A stretch of DNA of 42,489 nucleotides from SAR202 cluster bacterium. Its GTDB lineage: Bacteria; Chloroflexota; Dehalococcoidia; Lucifugimonadales; GCA-2719675. Position 1 is the stretch's first letter. Every line of letters starts with the position of its first letter. Shown here piece after piece: positions 34,437 to 41,895 of the stretch. Made by a program: the position numbers and the translations under genes. The notes under the pieces were generated by a model. It saw only the letters and a program-made list of their open reading frames with translations. It was not told the origin of the DNA and made no database searches. The DNA is taken from positions 1-42,489 of the forward strand of contig VFGW01000003.1 of the NCBI GenBank assembly GCA_009392295.1, given 5' to 3'.

Positions 34437-35687
34437 TTAAAATTTATTAGGATTTTGATATGGTGATTTTAAACTTTTGCTTATATCATCACCTTTAGAT
34501 ATTTTGAACATTGTGGTGTTGAGAGTTAAATCTTGTTGGTTTGAGTCCGGTTTTTTTTCTTCATTACTGAAAGATTGTTTTTCAACAAATATAATTGAAA
34601 TTTTAAGATGTTTTGAAATTAAGAAATCAATTTTTTTTAATAAATCGATTGTGATTTTTGTTGTGATAATTATTACCGAATTGTTGGTATTAATAATACT
34701 TGGTTCATTTTCTAAAACTAAAGAAATGGGTGTTGCACCTGTAGCTTTTGTTTCGATTAATTTTAGTAAGATTAAGTCTAATTGATTATTTGTTATATTT
34801 GGTGGGATAACAATTTTTTTATCTCCATAAGCTATTAAACCTACTGGTATTTTAGATTTAATCGATTGGTTGGCTAAAGAAGCACCGATAGAGACGATAT
34901 ATTCATCGGTACTTTCTGATCCGAGTCCTGCTTGGGAATTTTCTGCTAGATCTAGTAAAACCCACAAGTTATTTGTTTGACCAAGTTCGAATTCTTTTGA
35001 CATCAATCGCCCTATTTTTGCAGTACTTTTCCAGTGAATTCTATTTAGACTGTCACCAAATGAATATTTACGGATTGATCCAACTTGAGGTGTGATTACA
35101 GGTGTTTGTTTATTAATTTTATAATCCCCTTCAAATTTTGAAATATTGAGACTGAAATTTGAAAGATTATGAATTTTGGGATAAACCAATAGTTTTTTTG
35201 TTGAACCAATTGTTTTTCTCATTTTAAATATTCCGAATGGATCTGATACAGAAATTTCAGATGGGCCTACTGAAAAGACACCTCTAGTTTTTGTGGGCAA
35301 TTTAATTGTAACCTTATAGTTTTCTAACCCATTCAGATTTGTTGCGACAAATTTTTTGGGAGAATCTGGGTAATTAGGCAGGGTAGAATGTGTTGAAATT
35401 TCAATTCCAGTTTTTGGCAGAAGTGTTGAATTAGATAAAATTAATTTCTGATTAAAATCTCCTCCTACTTCAGAAATTGTTTTAGAGGAAATTTCCACTA
35501 TATTAATTTGTTTGATTGAGATCCACACCCACCAATAACTTACAATTGTTGTTAATAAAATTATGTAAATTAGCCTGTAAAAAAGAGGGAAACCTGTTGC
35601 TAGTCCGGTGAACAGAGAAACCAAAACTATGGTAAGTATTATATAAAATTTCGGCTCTATTTTTTGATGAATTTTAATTGTATTCAA
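34437..35687 (-). CDS. DUF58 domain protein
   Basis: Two N-terminal membrane helices (about 13-53) are followed by a beta-rich domain and the DUF58 core with the defining block YSFGDSLNRIHWKSTAK, then a vWA-like fold (VLLDLAEN). DUF58 proteins are commonly encoded with MoxR ATPases and transglutaminase-like membrane proteins, and the trio is thought to work in envelope or complex maturation. The start is TTG at 35687, with no nearby ATG and only a weak ribosome site, 11 nt after moxR. The transglutaminase-like gene follows after 7 nt. Confidence 0.88.
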   Translation of the reverse strand: MNTIKIHQKIEPKFYIILTIVLVSLFTGLATGFPLFYRLIYIILLTTIVSYWWVWISIKQINIVEISSKTISEVGGDFNQKLILSNSTLLPKTGIEISTHSTLPNYPDSPKKFVATNLNGLENYKVTIKLPTKTRGVFSVGPSEISVSDPFGIFKMRKTIGSTKKLLVYPKIHNLSNFSLNISKFEGDYKINKQTPVITPQVGSIRKYSFGDSLNRIHWKSTAKIGRLMSKEFELGQTNNLWVLLDLAENSQAGLGSESTDEYIVSIGASLANQSIKSKIPVGLIAYGDKKIVIPPNITNNQLDLILLKLIETKATGATPISLVLENEPSIINTNNSVIIITTKITIDLLKKIDFLISKHLKISIIFVEKQSFSNEEKKPDSNQQDLTLNTTMFKISKGDDISKSLKSPYQNPNKF

Positions 35688-35698
35688 TTTAAAATCTT

Positions 35699-36658
35699 TT
35701 ATTTTGCTTCGGGCACAGGTAGGGCATCTAAAATTTCTGATATTACTTTTCTACTATCAATATCGTTCATTTGTCCCGATTGAGATAAAAGTATTCTGTG
35801 ATTTAATGCGGGGATTGCCAAAGTTTTTACATCATCTGGCAATACGTAATCTCTACCTTTAGTTAGTGCTAAGGCTTGAGACGCTCTGAATAAGTTCAGG
35901 CCACCTCTCGGGGAGCTTCCCAATGAAATATTTGGATTTTTTCTTGTGCTTTTGATGATGTCTACGATGTAATTTCTGATTAATTCATCAACAAAAATAG
36001 TTTTAACTAATTTTTGAATTTCCTGGATTTCTTGCGCAGTAACTATTTGAGAAATATGATCTAAGGGATGAGTTTTTTCTTGACTAGATAAAATGTTTAA
36101 TTCTTCTTCTTTTTTAGGATAACCTAGATTAATTTTAAACATAAACCTATCTAGTTGTGCTTCTGGTAAAGGATAAGTACCTTCGTATTCTACGGAGTTT
36201 TGTGTGGCGATAACGAAGAATGGCAGGTCAATTTTATGAGTCGAGTTTTCAATTGTTACTTGTTGTTCATCCATTGCTTCTAAAAGAGCAGATTGTGTTT
36301 TTGGTGAAGCTCTATTAATTTCATCTGCTAAAACAAATTGTGAAATAATGGGGCCTGGTACAAAATTGAATCTTTCAGTTTTTTGGTTGTAAATGGAGAT
36401 TCCTGTCACATCAGATGGTAGCAGATCGGGTGTGAATTGAATTCTGTTAAATGATAGGTTTGTAGAATTTGCTAAGCTTTTAGCTAAAACGGTTTTACCT
36501 AACCCTGGAGCATCTTCAATAAGAATATGTCCTTCACAAAGTAGAGCAATTACACAAAATTCTATTTCTGAATCTTTTCCAATAATTACTCTCTTAACAT
36601 TTTCTATAATATCTTTTGATTTACTTGTGGCCATACTAAGATTTTTGATTTCAGTCAA
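35699..36658 (-). CDS. MoxR-family AAA+ ATPase
   Basis: This 319-residue protein of the MoxR class has Walker A GLGKT (52-56, in the typical IEDAPGLGKT setting), Walker B LADEINRASPKTQSALLEAMDE (Asp112-Glu113 region), sensor ATQNSVEYEGTYPLPEAQLDRF and the C-terminal lid (SSPRGGLNLFRASQALA), quoted here as separate family blocks. MoxR proteins act as chaperones for metal or complex assembly with vWA/DUF58 partners. It starts the minus-strand operon. The start codon is TTG with AGGAG 6 nt upstream. Confidence 0.93.
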   Translation of the reverse strand: MTEIKNLSMATSKSKDIIENVKRVIIGKDSEIEFCVIALLCEGHILIEDAPGLGKTVLAKSLANSTNLSFNRIQFTPDLLPSDVTGISIYNQKTERFNFVPGPIISQFVLADEINRASPKTQSALLEAMDEQQVTIENSTHKIDLPFFVIATQNSVEYEGTYPLPEAQLDRFMFKINLGYPKKEEELNILSSQEKTHPLDHISQIVTAQEIQEIQKLVKTIFVDELIRNYIVDIIKSTRKNPNISLGSSPRGGLNLFRASQALALTKGRDYVLPDDVKTLAIPALNHRILLSQSGQMNDIDSRKVISEILDALPVPEAK

Positions 36659-36845
36659 AATTTTCTCCTGATAACTTATTGCTTATTTGCAAATTTAATA
36701 TATATAAAGTGTAACGTAGTTGAAATTAATTTGTTAGTTTCATAAGAAAATATGGGAAAAAGTATAAATAATTCAAATATGGAACATGTAGATTGAATAT
36801 AACAAAAACACTATTAAAATTTATTTGTGTATTTTTGTTTATACT

Positions 36846-36922
36846 TGGTGGGCGATGAGGGACTCGAACCCCCGACCCCCTCGGTGTAAACGAGGTGCTC
36901 TAGCCAACTGAGCTAATCGCCC
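36846..36922 (-). tRNA. tRNA-Val(UAC)
   Basis: Minus strand: acceptor GGGCGAT/ATCGCCC, D-arm TTAGCTCAGTTGG, anticodon stem CCTCG/CGAGG with loop TTTACAC (anticodon TAC), T-loop TTCGAGT and encoded CCA. It lies 18 bp downstream of tRNA-Arg and is probably co-transcribed with it. Confidence 0.96.
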
Positions 36923-36940
36923 GGAATGATCTTAAAAAAG

Positions 36941-37014
36941 CGCGCTTGGCGGGATTCGAACCCACGGCCTCAGCCTCCGCAGGGCTGCGCTCTATCCAGC
37001 TGAGCTACAAGCGC
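36941..37014 (-). tRNA. tRNA-Arg(GCG)
   Basis: Minus strand: acceptor GCGCTTG/CAAGCGC, D-arm with A20 (an arginine identity base), anticodon stem CAGCC/GGCTG with loop CTGCGGA, which puts GCG at 34-36. The T-stem is GTGGG/CCCGC with loop TTCGAAT, and the discriminator is G73. CCA is not encoded, unlike the other four tRNAs in the window. The GCG anticodon is unusual, because most bacteria read CGC with ACG modified to inosine. Confidence 0.93.
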
Positions 37015-37046
37015 TTTCAGATATATATTATAAATAATCTGAAAGC
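37013..37046 (-). promoter_or_regulatory. Inverted repeat around the tRNA-Arg/tRNA-Val promoter
   Basis: GCTTTCAGAT (37013-37022) and its exact complement ATCTGAAAGC (37037-37046) flank a minus-strand TATAAT (37032-37027) that is well placed as the -10 for tRNA-Arg. The inner arm overlaps the first two bases of the tRNA. It could be an operator or a chance palindrome, since one 10-bp inverted repeat is expected by chance in a window of this size. Confidence 0.35.
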
Positions 37047-37280
37047 AATAAGTAAAATTATTATAGATTATTATAGAGCAATCCATATAGTTTGGTAACT
37101 AAATTTAATTAATATAACTCAATATCTGATATTGTTTTTAAATAAGTTGTTAATCTTACAAATTTTTTCATGTGAATTTGTTAGTGTTAAAATTTTCAAC
37201 GTTGTTTTGATCAAATTTTTGTTAAATAGAATATATAATTATTATTGAATAATCGTTTAATTTATTTAAGGAGGGTTGAT
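37047..37280. other. AT-rich spacer upstream of the DUF917 gene
   Basis: Between the start of tRNA-Arg (37014) and the DUF917 start (37281) there are 266 bp with no reading frame of interest on either strand. The promoter of the DUF917/HyuA pair should lie here. AATATATAATTAT near 37230-37243 is a possible -10, without a convincing -35. AGGAGG at 37269-37274 is the ribosome site. Confidence 0.35.
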
Positions 37281-38363
37281 TTGTGGACGATAGAAAATGA
37301 TTCTATAGAATCTATTTCTATAGGAGCTGGTATATTGGGTTCTGGGGGTGGTGGAAATCCATATATGGGTATGTTGAGAGCTAAAGAGATGATTCGAAAA
37401 TATGGGCCTGTCAATGTATTGTCTGTAAATGAATTGAGTATAAGTGATAAAATTGTATGTGTTGGAAGTATAGGTGCCCCTACTGTTGGAATAGAAAAAA
37501 TTCAAGGAATCGAGTCATATTACGCTTTACGTGCTATTGAAAAACTTCTCAATTTTTCAGCTACTGCTGTGGTTTCTAACGAAATAGGTGGGAGCAATTC
37601 ATTGGAACCAATTATACCTGCATCTATATCTAAAATTCCTATTGTAGATGCTGATGGAATGGGTAGAGCATTTCCAGAATTACAAATGAAAACATTTTTT
37701 GTTTATGGAGTTCCTCCGGTTCCGATGTCGATTGCAGATGATAAAGGTAATGTAATGATTATTTCACAAGCTAACGATCCTAAAACAGTTGAAGATATGG
37801 CTCGATCTATTACAGTTCAAATGGGGAGTGTAGCTTGTTATGCATTTGGCCCTATGGATATAAACCAGATTCTTAATACAGCTGTTTTAAATACACTTAC
37901 TTTAAGTAAGAATCTAGGGGATATCGTGAGAAGCTCTATCAAAACTAATAATAATCCAATTGAATCAATTTTAAAAGTTCACTCAGGGAAAAATTTATTC
38001 GAAGGGAAAATTGTTGATTTAGAACGGAAAACTATTCAAGGATTTACTAGAGGAAAAGTTTTAATAGAGGGATTAAGTGAATATTCAGGTGATAGGATGG
38101 AAATAGAATTTCAGAACGAAAATCTTATAGCCAAAATGAATAACACAGTTGTTTGTCTTGTTCCTGATTTGATATGTATTGTTGATTCTGAAAAAGGTGA
38201 ACCCATTACTACAGAACTATTAAGATATGGCTTTAGAGTAACAGTTTTGGGTTTCCCTGCTCCTAAACATTGGACTAGCGAGCAAGGGTTAAAAGTTGTA
38301 GGTCCTAAAGCGTTTGGGTATGATTTTGATTATAGTCCTTTATTATTTAAGGAATTAAAATGA
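37281..38363 (+). CDS. DUF917 family protein
   Basis: The 360-residue protein begins MWTIENDSIESI and has the glycine-rich block GILGSGGGGNPYMG that marks DUF917, plus VADIxGMGRAFPE-like VDADGMGRAFPELQM near residue 124. Structures of some DUF917 domains have been linked to thiohydantoin desulfurase activity, and the family is regularly paired with HyuA-like hydantoinase/oxoprolinase proteins, as here (4-nt overlap). The substrate is unknown. A longer in-frame frame from TTG 37245 runs through the AGGAGG ribosome site, so TTG 37281 with 6-nt spacing is preferred. Confidence 0.85.
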   Translation: MWTIENDSIESISIGAGILGSGGGGNPYMGMLRAKEMIRKYGPVNVLSVNELSISDKIVCVGSIGAPTVGIEKIQGIESYYALRAIEKLLNFSATAVVSNEIGGSNSLEPIIPASISKIPIVDADGMGRAFPELQMKTFFVYGVPPVPMSIADDKGNVMIISQANDPKTVEDMARSITVQMGSVACYAFGPMDINQILNTAVLNTLTLSKNLGDIVRSSIKTNNNPIESILKVHSGKNLFEGKIVDLERKTIQGFTRGKVLIEGLSEYSGDRMEIEFQNENLIAKMNNTVVCLVPDLICIVDSEKGEPITTELLRYGFRVTVLGFPAPKHWTSEQGLKVVGPKAFGYDFDYSPLLFKELK

Positions 38364-39898
38364 GAATAGGAATCGATGTGGGAGGTACAAACACGGATGC
38401 TGTACTTATAAATAATAGAGAAGTTTTATATAAAGCAAAAAATTTAACTACGCCTGATATTACTTCAGGAATAATTAATTCTATTGATGAGATTGTTGAA
38501 TTTGCACCCAAAAGGTTTAATGTAGAATCAGTAGTAATTGGCACAACACATTTGATCAATTCGCTATTGGAAAGAAAAAATTTATCTACTTCATCTATTA
38601 TTCGTTTATGTTTACCTTCAACTACATTATTACCCCCAATGGTAGATTGGCCTATGGACATGAAAGAAGCTATTTTAGGAGATTCATATTTGCTTCATGG
38701 AGGTAATGAATTTGATGGCAGAGAAATTTCAAAAATTAATAAGGATGAAATTGTACGAGTAACTGAAGATATTAAAATGAAAAAAATTTCATCTTTAGTA
38801 ATTAATAGTGTTTTTTCCCCAATTGCTTCTGGACATGAAAGATTTGTTGCAAACATTGTGGCAGAAATTGCGCCAGAAATTAAAATTACTTTAGCGCATG
38901 AAATTGGAAAAATTGGTTTGCTTGAAAGAGAGAATGCAGCAATTTTGAATGCATCTTTGGTAGCTAAAGCGACAGAAATGATTGCAGCAATTAAGAAAGC
39001 AATATCAATTAAGGGATTAGATGCGCCACTGTTTATCAGTCAAAATGATGGTACTTTAATGGATTCAGAATACGCTGCTAGATATCCGGTCTTTACTATT
39101 TCAGCTGGCCCAACCAATAGTATGAGAGGCGCGGCGTTTTTATCTGGTTTAAAAGATGCCATTGTAGTAGATATAGGCGGAACTTCTACTGATGTAGGTA
39201 TATTAGTAAATGGTTTTCCTAGAGAAGCTTCAATTTCTGTAAATATAGCTGGGATCAGAACTAATTTTAGAATGCCTGATGTATTATCTATAGCATTAGG
39301 AGGTGGTAGTTTGGTAGATGAAAAATTATTAACCATTGGTCCAGAAAGTATTGGTCATAATTTAACTAAAGAATCTTTAGTTTTTGGGGGTAATAAACTT
39401 ACAACTACAGATATTGCTGTTGCTGCTGGGCTGAAAAACATTGGTAATTTTAAAAAAGTTAATAATTTAAACGGTATTATGGTCAATAAAATTCAGAATT
39501 TAATTAAAAAGAAGGTTGAAAATTTAATTGATCGATTAAAAACTACAGTGGATTCTGTTCCAGTTATTTTGGTTGGAGGAGGTGAAATTTTAATTGCTGG
39601 AAATTTATTTGGTGCTTCTGAAGTAATTAGACTTCAACATGCGGACGTTGCAAATGCAGTTGGAGCTGCTATTTCACAGGTAGGTGGACAAGTAGAAAAA
39701 ATATATTCTTTAGAAAATATAAATAGAGAAAATGCCATTATACAAGCTGTGCAAGAAGCTGAAAATAAAGTTATACTATCTGGCGGAAATCCAGAGACTA
39801 TTGAGTTAGTTGAAAAAGAAGAGATTCCATTGTCATATTTACCAGGCAATGTTATAAAAATAAGAGCAAAAGTTGTGGCAGATCTGCAAATAGCATAG
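38360..39898 (+). CDS. Hydantoinase/oxoprolinase family protein (HyuA-like)
   Basis: This ASKHA-fold ATPase opens with the HyuA-N phosphate loop RIGIDVGGTNTDAVLI and carries the second loop VVDIGGTSTDVGIL (about 272-285) and a C-terminal VGGGEI motif. Related enzymes open hydantoin or 5-oxoproline rings with ATP. At 512 residues it is the short form, lacking the HyuB domain, which pairs with DUF917. The ATG overlaps the DUF917 stop (ATGA), so the two are coupled. A hairpin with a T tract follows. Confidence 0.9.
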   Translation: MRIGIDVGGTNTDAVLINNREVLYKAKNLTTPDITSGIINSIDEIVEFAPKRFNVESVVIGTTHLINSLLERKNLSTSSIIRLCLPSTTLLPPMVDWPMDMKEAILGDSYLLHGGNEFDGREISKINKDEIVRVTEDIKMKKISSLVINSVFSPIASGHERFVANIVAEIAPEIKITLAHEIGKIGLLERENAAILNASLVAKATEMIAAIKKAISIKGLDAPLFISQNDGTLMDSEYAARYPVFTISAGPTNSMRGAAFLSGLKDAIVVDIGGTSTDVGILVNGFPREASISVNIAGIRTNFRMPDVLSIALGGGSLVDEKLLTIGPESIGHNLTKESLVFGGNKLTTTDIAVAAGLKNIGNFKKVNNLNGIMVNKIQNLIKKKVENLIDRLKTTVDSVPVILVGGGEILIAGNLFGASEVIRLQHADVANAVGAAISQVGGQVEKIYSLENINRENAIIQAVQEAENKVILSGGNPETIELVEKEEIPLSYLPGNVIKIRAKVVADLQIA

Positions 39899-39902
39899 GT
39901 GT

Positions 39903-39935
39903 TAATAATGGGAGTGGTATCCCTTTATTATTTTT
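39903..39935 (+). terminator. Probable rho-independent terminator after the HyuA-like gene
   Basis: An 11-bp stem with one mismatch (39903-39913 with 39920-39930), containing TGGGA/TCCC, encloses a GTGGTA loop and is followed by TTTTT. It begins 5 bp after the HyuA-like stop and overlaps the stop codon of the convergent small gene. Confidence 0.5.
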
Positions 39936-40098
39936 GCCAATCAGGATTATTATTTACATAGATATTTAATTGTTTGAGTAAACAATTATTACTGTGTTCA
40001 GTTGATATGCCACATTCAGAAACATGGTCTAGTGTTGCTGATTGGAGGCATTTTAGAGGCCTAGAAATATGTTTATTTTTGCAAACAGGGCAATCCAT
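39928..40098 (-). CDS. 56-residue Cys-rich small protein downstream of znuB
   Basis: Minus-strand ATG at 40098 is preceded by AAGGA with 6-7 nt spacing and opens a 56-codon frame. The product begins MDCPVCKNKH with a CxxC knuckle and has further Cys17, Cys29 (SECG) and Cys39, plus His10, His25 and His35, suggesting a zinc-ribbon-like fold. It ends at a TAA inside the terminator of the convergent operon. It lies 83 bp downstream of znuB on the same strand and may be read from that operon. I do not recognise the family. Confidence 0.6.
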   Translation of the reverse strand: MDCPVCKNKHISRPLKCLQSATLDHVSECGISTEHSNNCLLKQLNIYVNNNPDWQK

Positions 40099-40181
40099 AA
40101 TTTTTCCTTATCAAATTATTATAGCTAAATATGAAATAATTTTCATATTTAATCGAAGAAAGATAGAATTTTACCTGTTAA

Positions 40182-41039
40182 TTAGTTGTTTGAAAAATAT
40201 TTAATTTTCATAATTGGAGTTCTTCTTAAAACAAGGCTTATTATAAAGACTGATGTAGCGGCTAAAGCCATTGACGGTCCAGAAGGAAAATTTAAATAAT
40301 AAGACAAATATAATCCACTCACTGAAGCAATAATCCCAAAGACACAGCCTACTATCATTGCTCCATGAAAACTTTTCATAATTAATTTAGCTGCTGCTGC
40401 TGGAGTAATTAGCATACTTAAAACCAAAATTATTCCAACAGATTGCAATGATGCTATGATAGCCACAGACAAAACCACTAAAAAAATATTATCCAATAAT
40501 TGAACCCTTAATCCTGCTACCTTAGCTCCCGTGGAGTCAAAAGCAACAAACAAAAACTGTTTATAAAATATTAATAATGTGATTATAACAATTACAGACA
40601 AAATCAAAGTAATAGAAACATCTAAATTGGAAACACCTAAGATTTGTCCAAATAACAAATCTTCCACGCCCAGAGCAACATTTTTAAATATTGATAATAA
40701 AATAAAACCTAAAGCAAACAATGAAGAAAAAATAATTCCAATTGCAGTATCTTCACCTATCTTTGATTTACTAATTAGATATCCAATCATTAAAGCTATA
40801 ATTATTGCTGCAGGTATAGCAGCTATAACAATATTTACTCCAATTAATAATCCCACAACAAGTGCTGGTAAACTAGCATGAGCAATAGCATCGCCCATAA
40901 ATCCCAAATTTCGGTTGATAACATATGCCCCCAATAAAGGAAGCATTAGTCCAACTAAGATTGCAACCATTAAAGATCGAAACATAAATCCATAAGAAAA
41001 TGGTTCGTATAAATATTCAAACCCCATAAGTATGTCCAT
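40182..41039 (-). CDS. znuB: Metal ABC transporter permease (ABC-3 family, ZnuB-like)
   Basis: This inner-membrane permease of the zinc/manganese importer family has about eight helices over 285 residues. Family blocks include YVINRNLGFMGDAIAHASLPALVVG near the N-terminus, given here as NRNLGFMGDAIAHA, and the helix-rich GIILVLSMLITPAAAA region. The two N-terminal Met codons (41039 and 41027) both overlap the end of znuC, so translation is coupled. The zinc assignment comes from the His-rich binding protein upstream. Manganese or iron are alternatives. Confidence 0.9.
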   Translation of the reverse strand: MDILMGFEYLYEPFSYGFMFRSLMVAILVGLMLPLLGAYVINRNLGFMGDAIAHASLPALVVGLLIGVNIVIAAIPAAIIIALMIGYLISKSKIGEDTAIGIIFSSLFALGFILLSIFKNVALGVEDLLFGQILGVSNLDVSITLILSVIVIITLLIFYKQFLFVAFDSTGAKVAGLRVQLLDNIFLVVLSVAIIASLQSVGIILVLSMLITPAAAAKLIMKSFHGAMIVGCVFGIIASVSGLYLSYYLNFPSGPSMALAATSVFIISLVLRRTPIMKIKYFSNN

Positions 41040-41802
41040 GCTTACCTAAAGTATGATCTTTGAACATTGAATTATGAGAACCATATAATTCTACTAAAAC
41101 ATCCGAAGTCAAAACCTTCAATGGATCACCAAAAGCACAGCAATGCCTATTTAGGCACAAAACTTCATCAAACCTTTCACCAATTGTGTTCAAATCATGA
41201 GTTGACATTAAAATAGTATTCCCATCATCTTTTAGATTCTTCAAGATATCTAACAATTTTTCTTGAGATCCAATATCTACACCGCTGAAAGCCTCATCTA
41301 ATAGTAAAATTTCTGCACCTTGTGCCAAAGTTCTAGCCAAAAAAACCCTCTGCCTTTGTCCACCCGACATTTCATCTACACGATCATCTATCCTATTAAG
41401 CAACTCTACTTTGCTTAATGATTCTTCAATTAATTGTTGATCTTTTTTAGAAAAAAACGGGAGAAAAGAAGTATTTGAAGTAATTCCCATTTGAACAACT
41501 TGCCTTGCGGTTACAGGAAATTTCCAATTTAATTGTTCTGTTTGAGGTACATACCCAATCATACCTTTAGCTTGATCAGGATTTAATCCTTTAATTTTCA
41601 TTGAGCCATGAGTAATGGAAACTAAGCCCAAAATCGTATTAAATAAAGTTGTTTTTCCACCACCGTTAGGACCTACAACACCAACCAATGTTCCTTTTTT
41701 AATTTTGAAAGAAACATCATCTAGAACCAATTGGTTCCCAAGTTCCACACAACATCCTTCAGAAACTATTTGGCAAACATTATTAAAAGTTTTTTGTAAC
41801 AT
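41017..41802 (-). CDS. znuC: Metal ABC transporter ATP-binding protein (ZnuC-like)
   Basis: This 261-residue ATPase powers the importer. Walker A is GPNGGGKTT (residues 44-52), the Q-loop lies in GYVPQTEQLNWKFP, the ABC signature is MSGGQRQR, and Walker B with catalytic Glu is ILLLDEAFSGVD, followed by the switch His in STHDL. The YVPQ...WKFPVTARQVV block is characteristic of the Zn/Mn/Fe (ABC-3) group. Upstream is znuA, 93 bp away, with a strong hairpin in the gap. Confidence 0.93.
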   Translation of the reverse strand: MLQKTFNNVCQIVSEGCCVELGNQLVLDDVSFKIKKGTLVGVVGPNGGGKTTLFNTILGLVSITHGSMKIKGLNPDQAKGMIGYVPQTEQLNWKFPVTARQVVQMGITSNTSFLPFFSKKDQQLIEESLSKVELLNRIDDRVDEMSGGQRQRVFLARTLAQGAEILLLDEAFSGVDIGSQEKLLDILKNLKDDGNTILMSTHDLNTIGERFDEVLCLNRHCCAFGDPLKVLTSDVLVELYGSHNSMFKDHTLGKHGHTYGV

Positions 41803-41826
41803 AATTTGTAATTATACAAGAATTTG

Positions 41827-41886
41827 ATTTAAATTCATGTTCCGCAAGGTGAAGGATATTTTGTATTTTGGAACATGAATTTAAAT
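41827..41886 (-). promoter_or_regulatory. Perfect 17-bp inverted repeat between znuA and znuC
   Basis: ATTTAAATTCATGTTCC (41827-41843) and its exact complement (41870-41886) are separated by 26 bp. In znu mRNA this forms a long hairpin starting 9 nt after the znuA stop codon. Without a clean T tract right after the stem it looks less like a terminator than an mRNA stabiliser or attenuator. Each AT-rich arm could also be part of a regulator site. Confidence 0.7.
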
Positions 41887-41895
41887 TTTTGTAAA

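Noticed and set aside
39974..40204. 76-codon plus-strand frame after the HyuA-like gene
   Set aside because: It lies antisense to the better-supported Cys-rich small gene, has no ribosome site, and its composition looks like translated AT-rich non-coding DNA.
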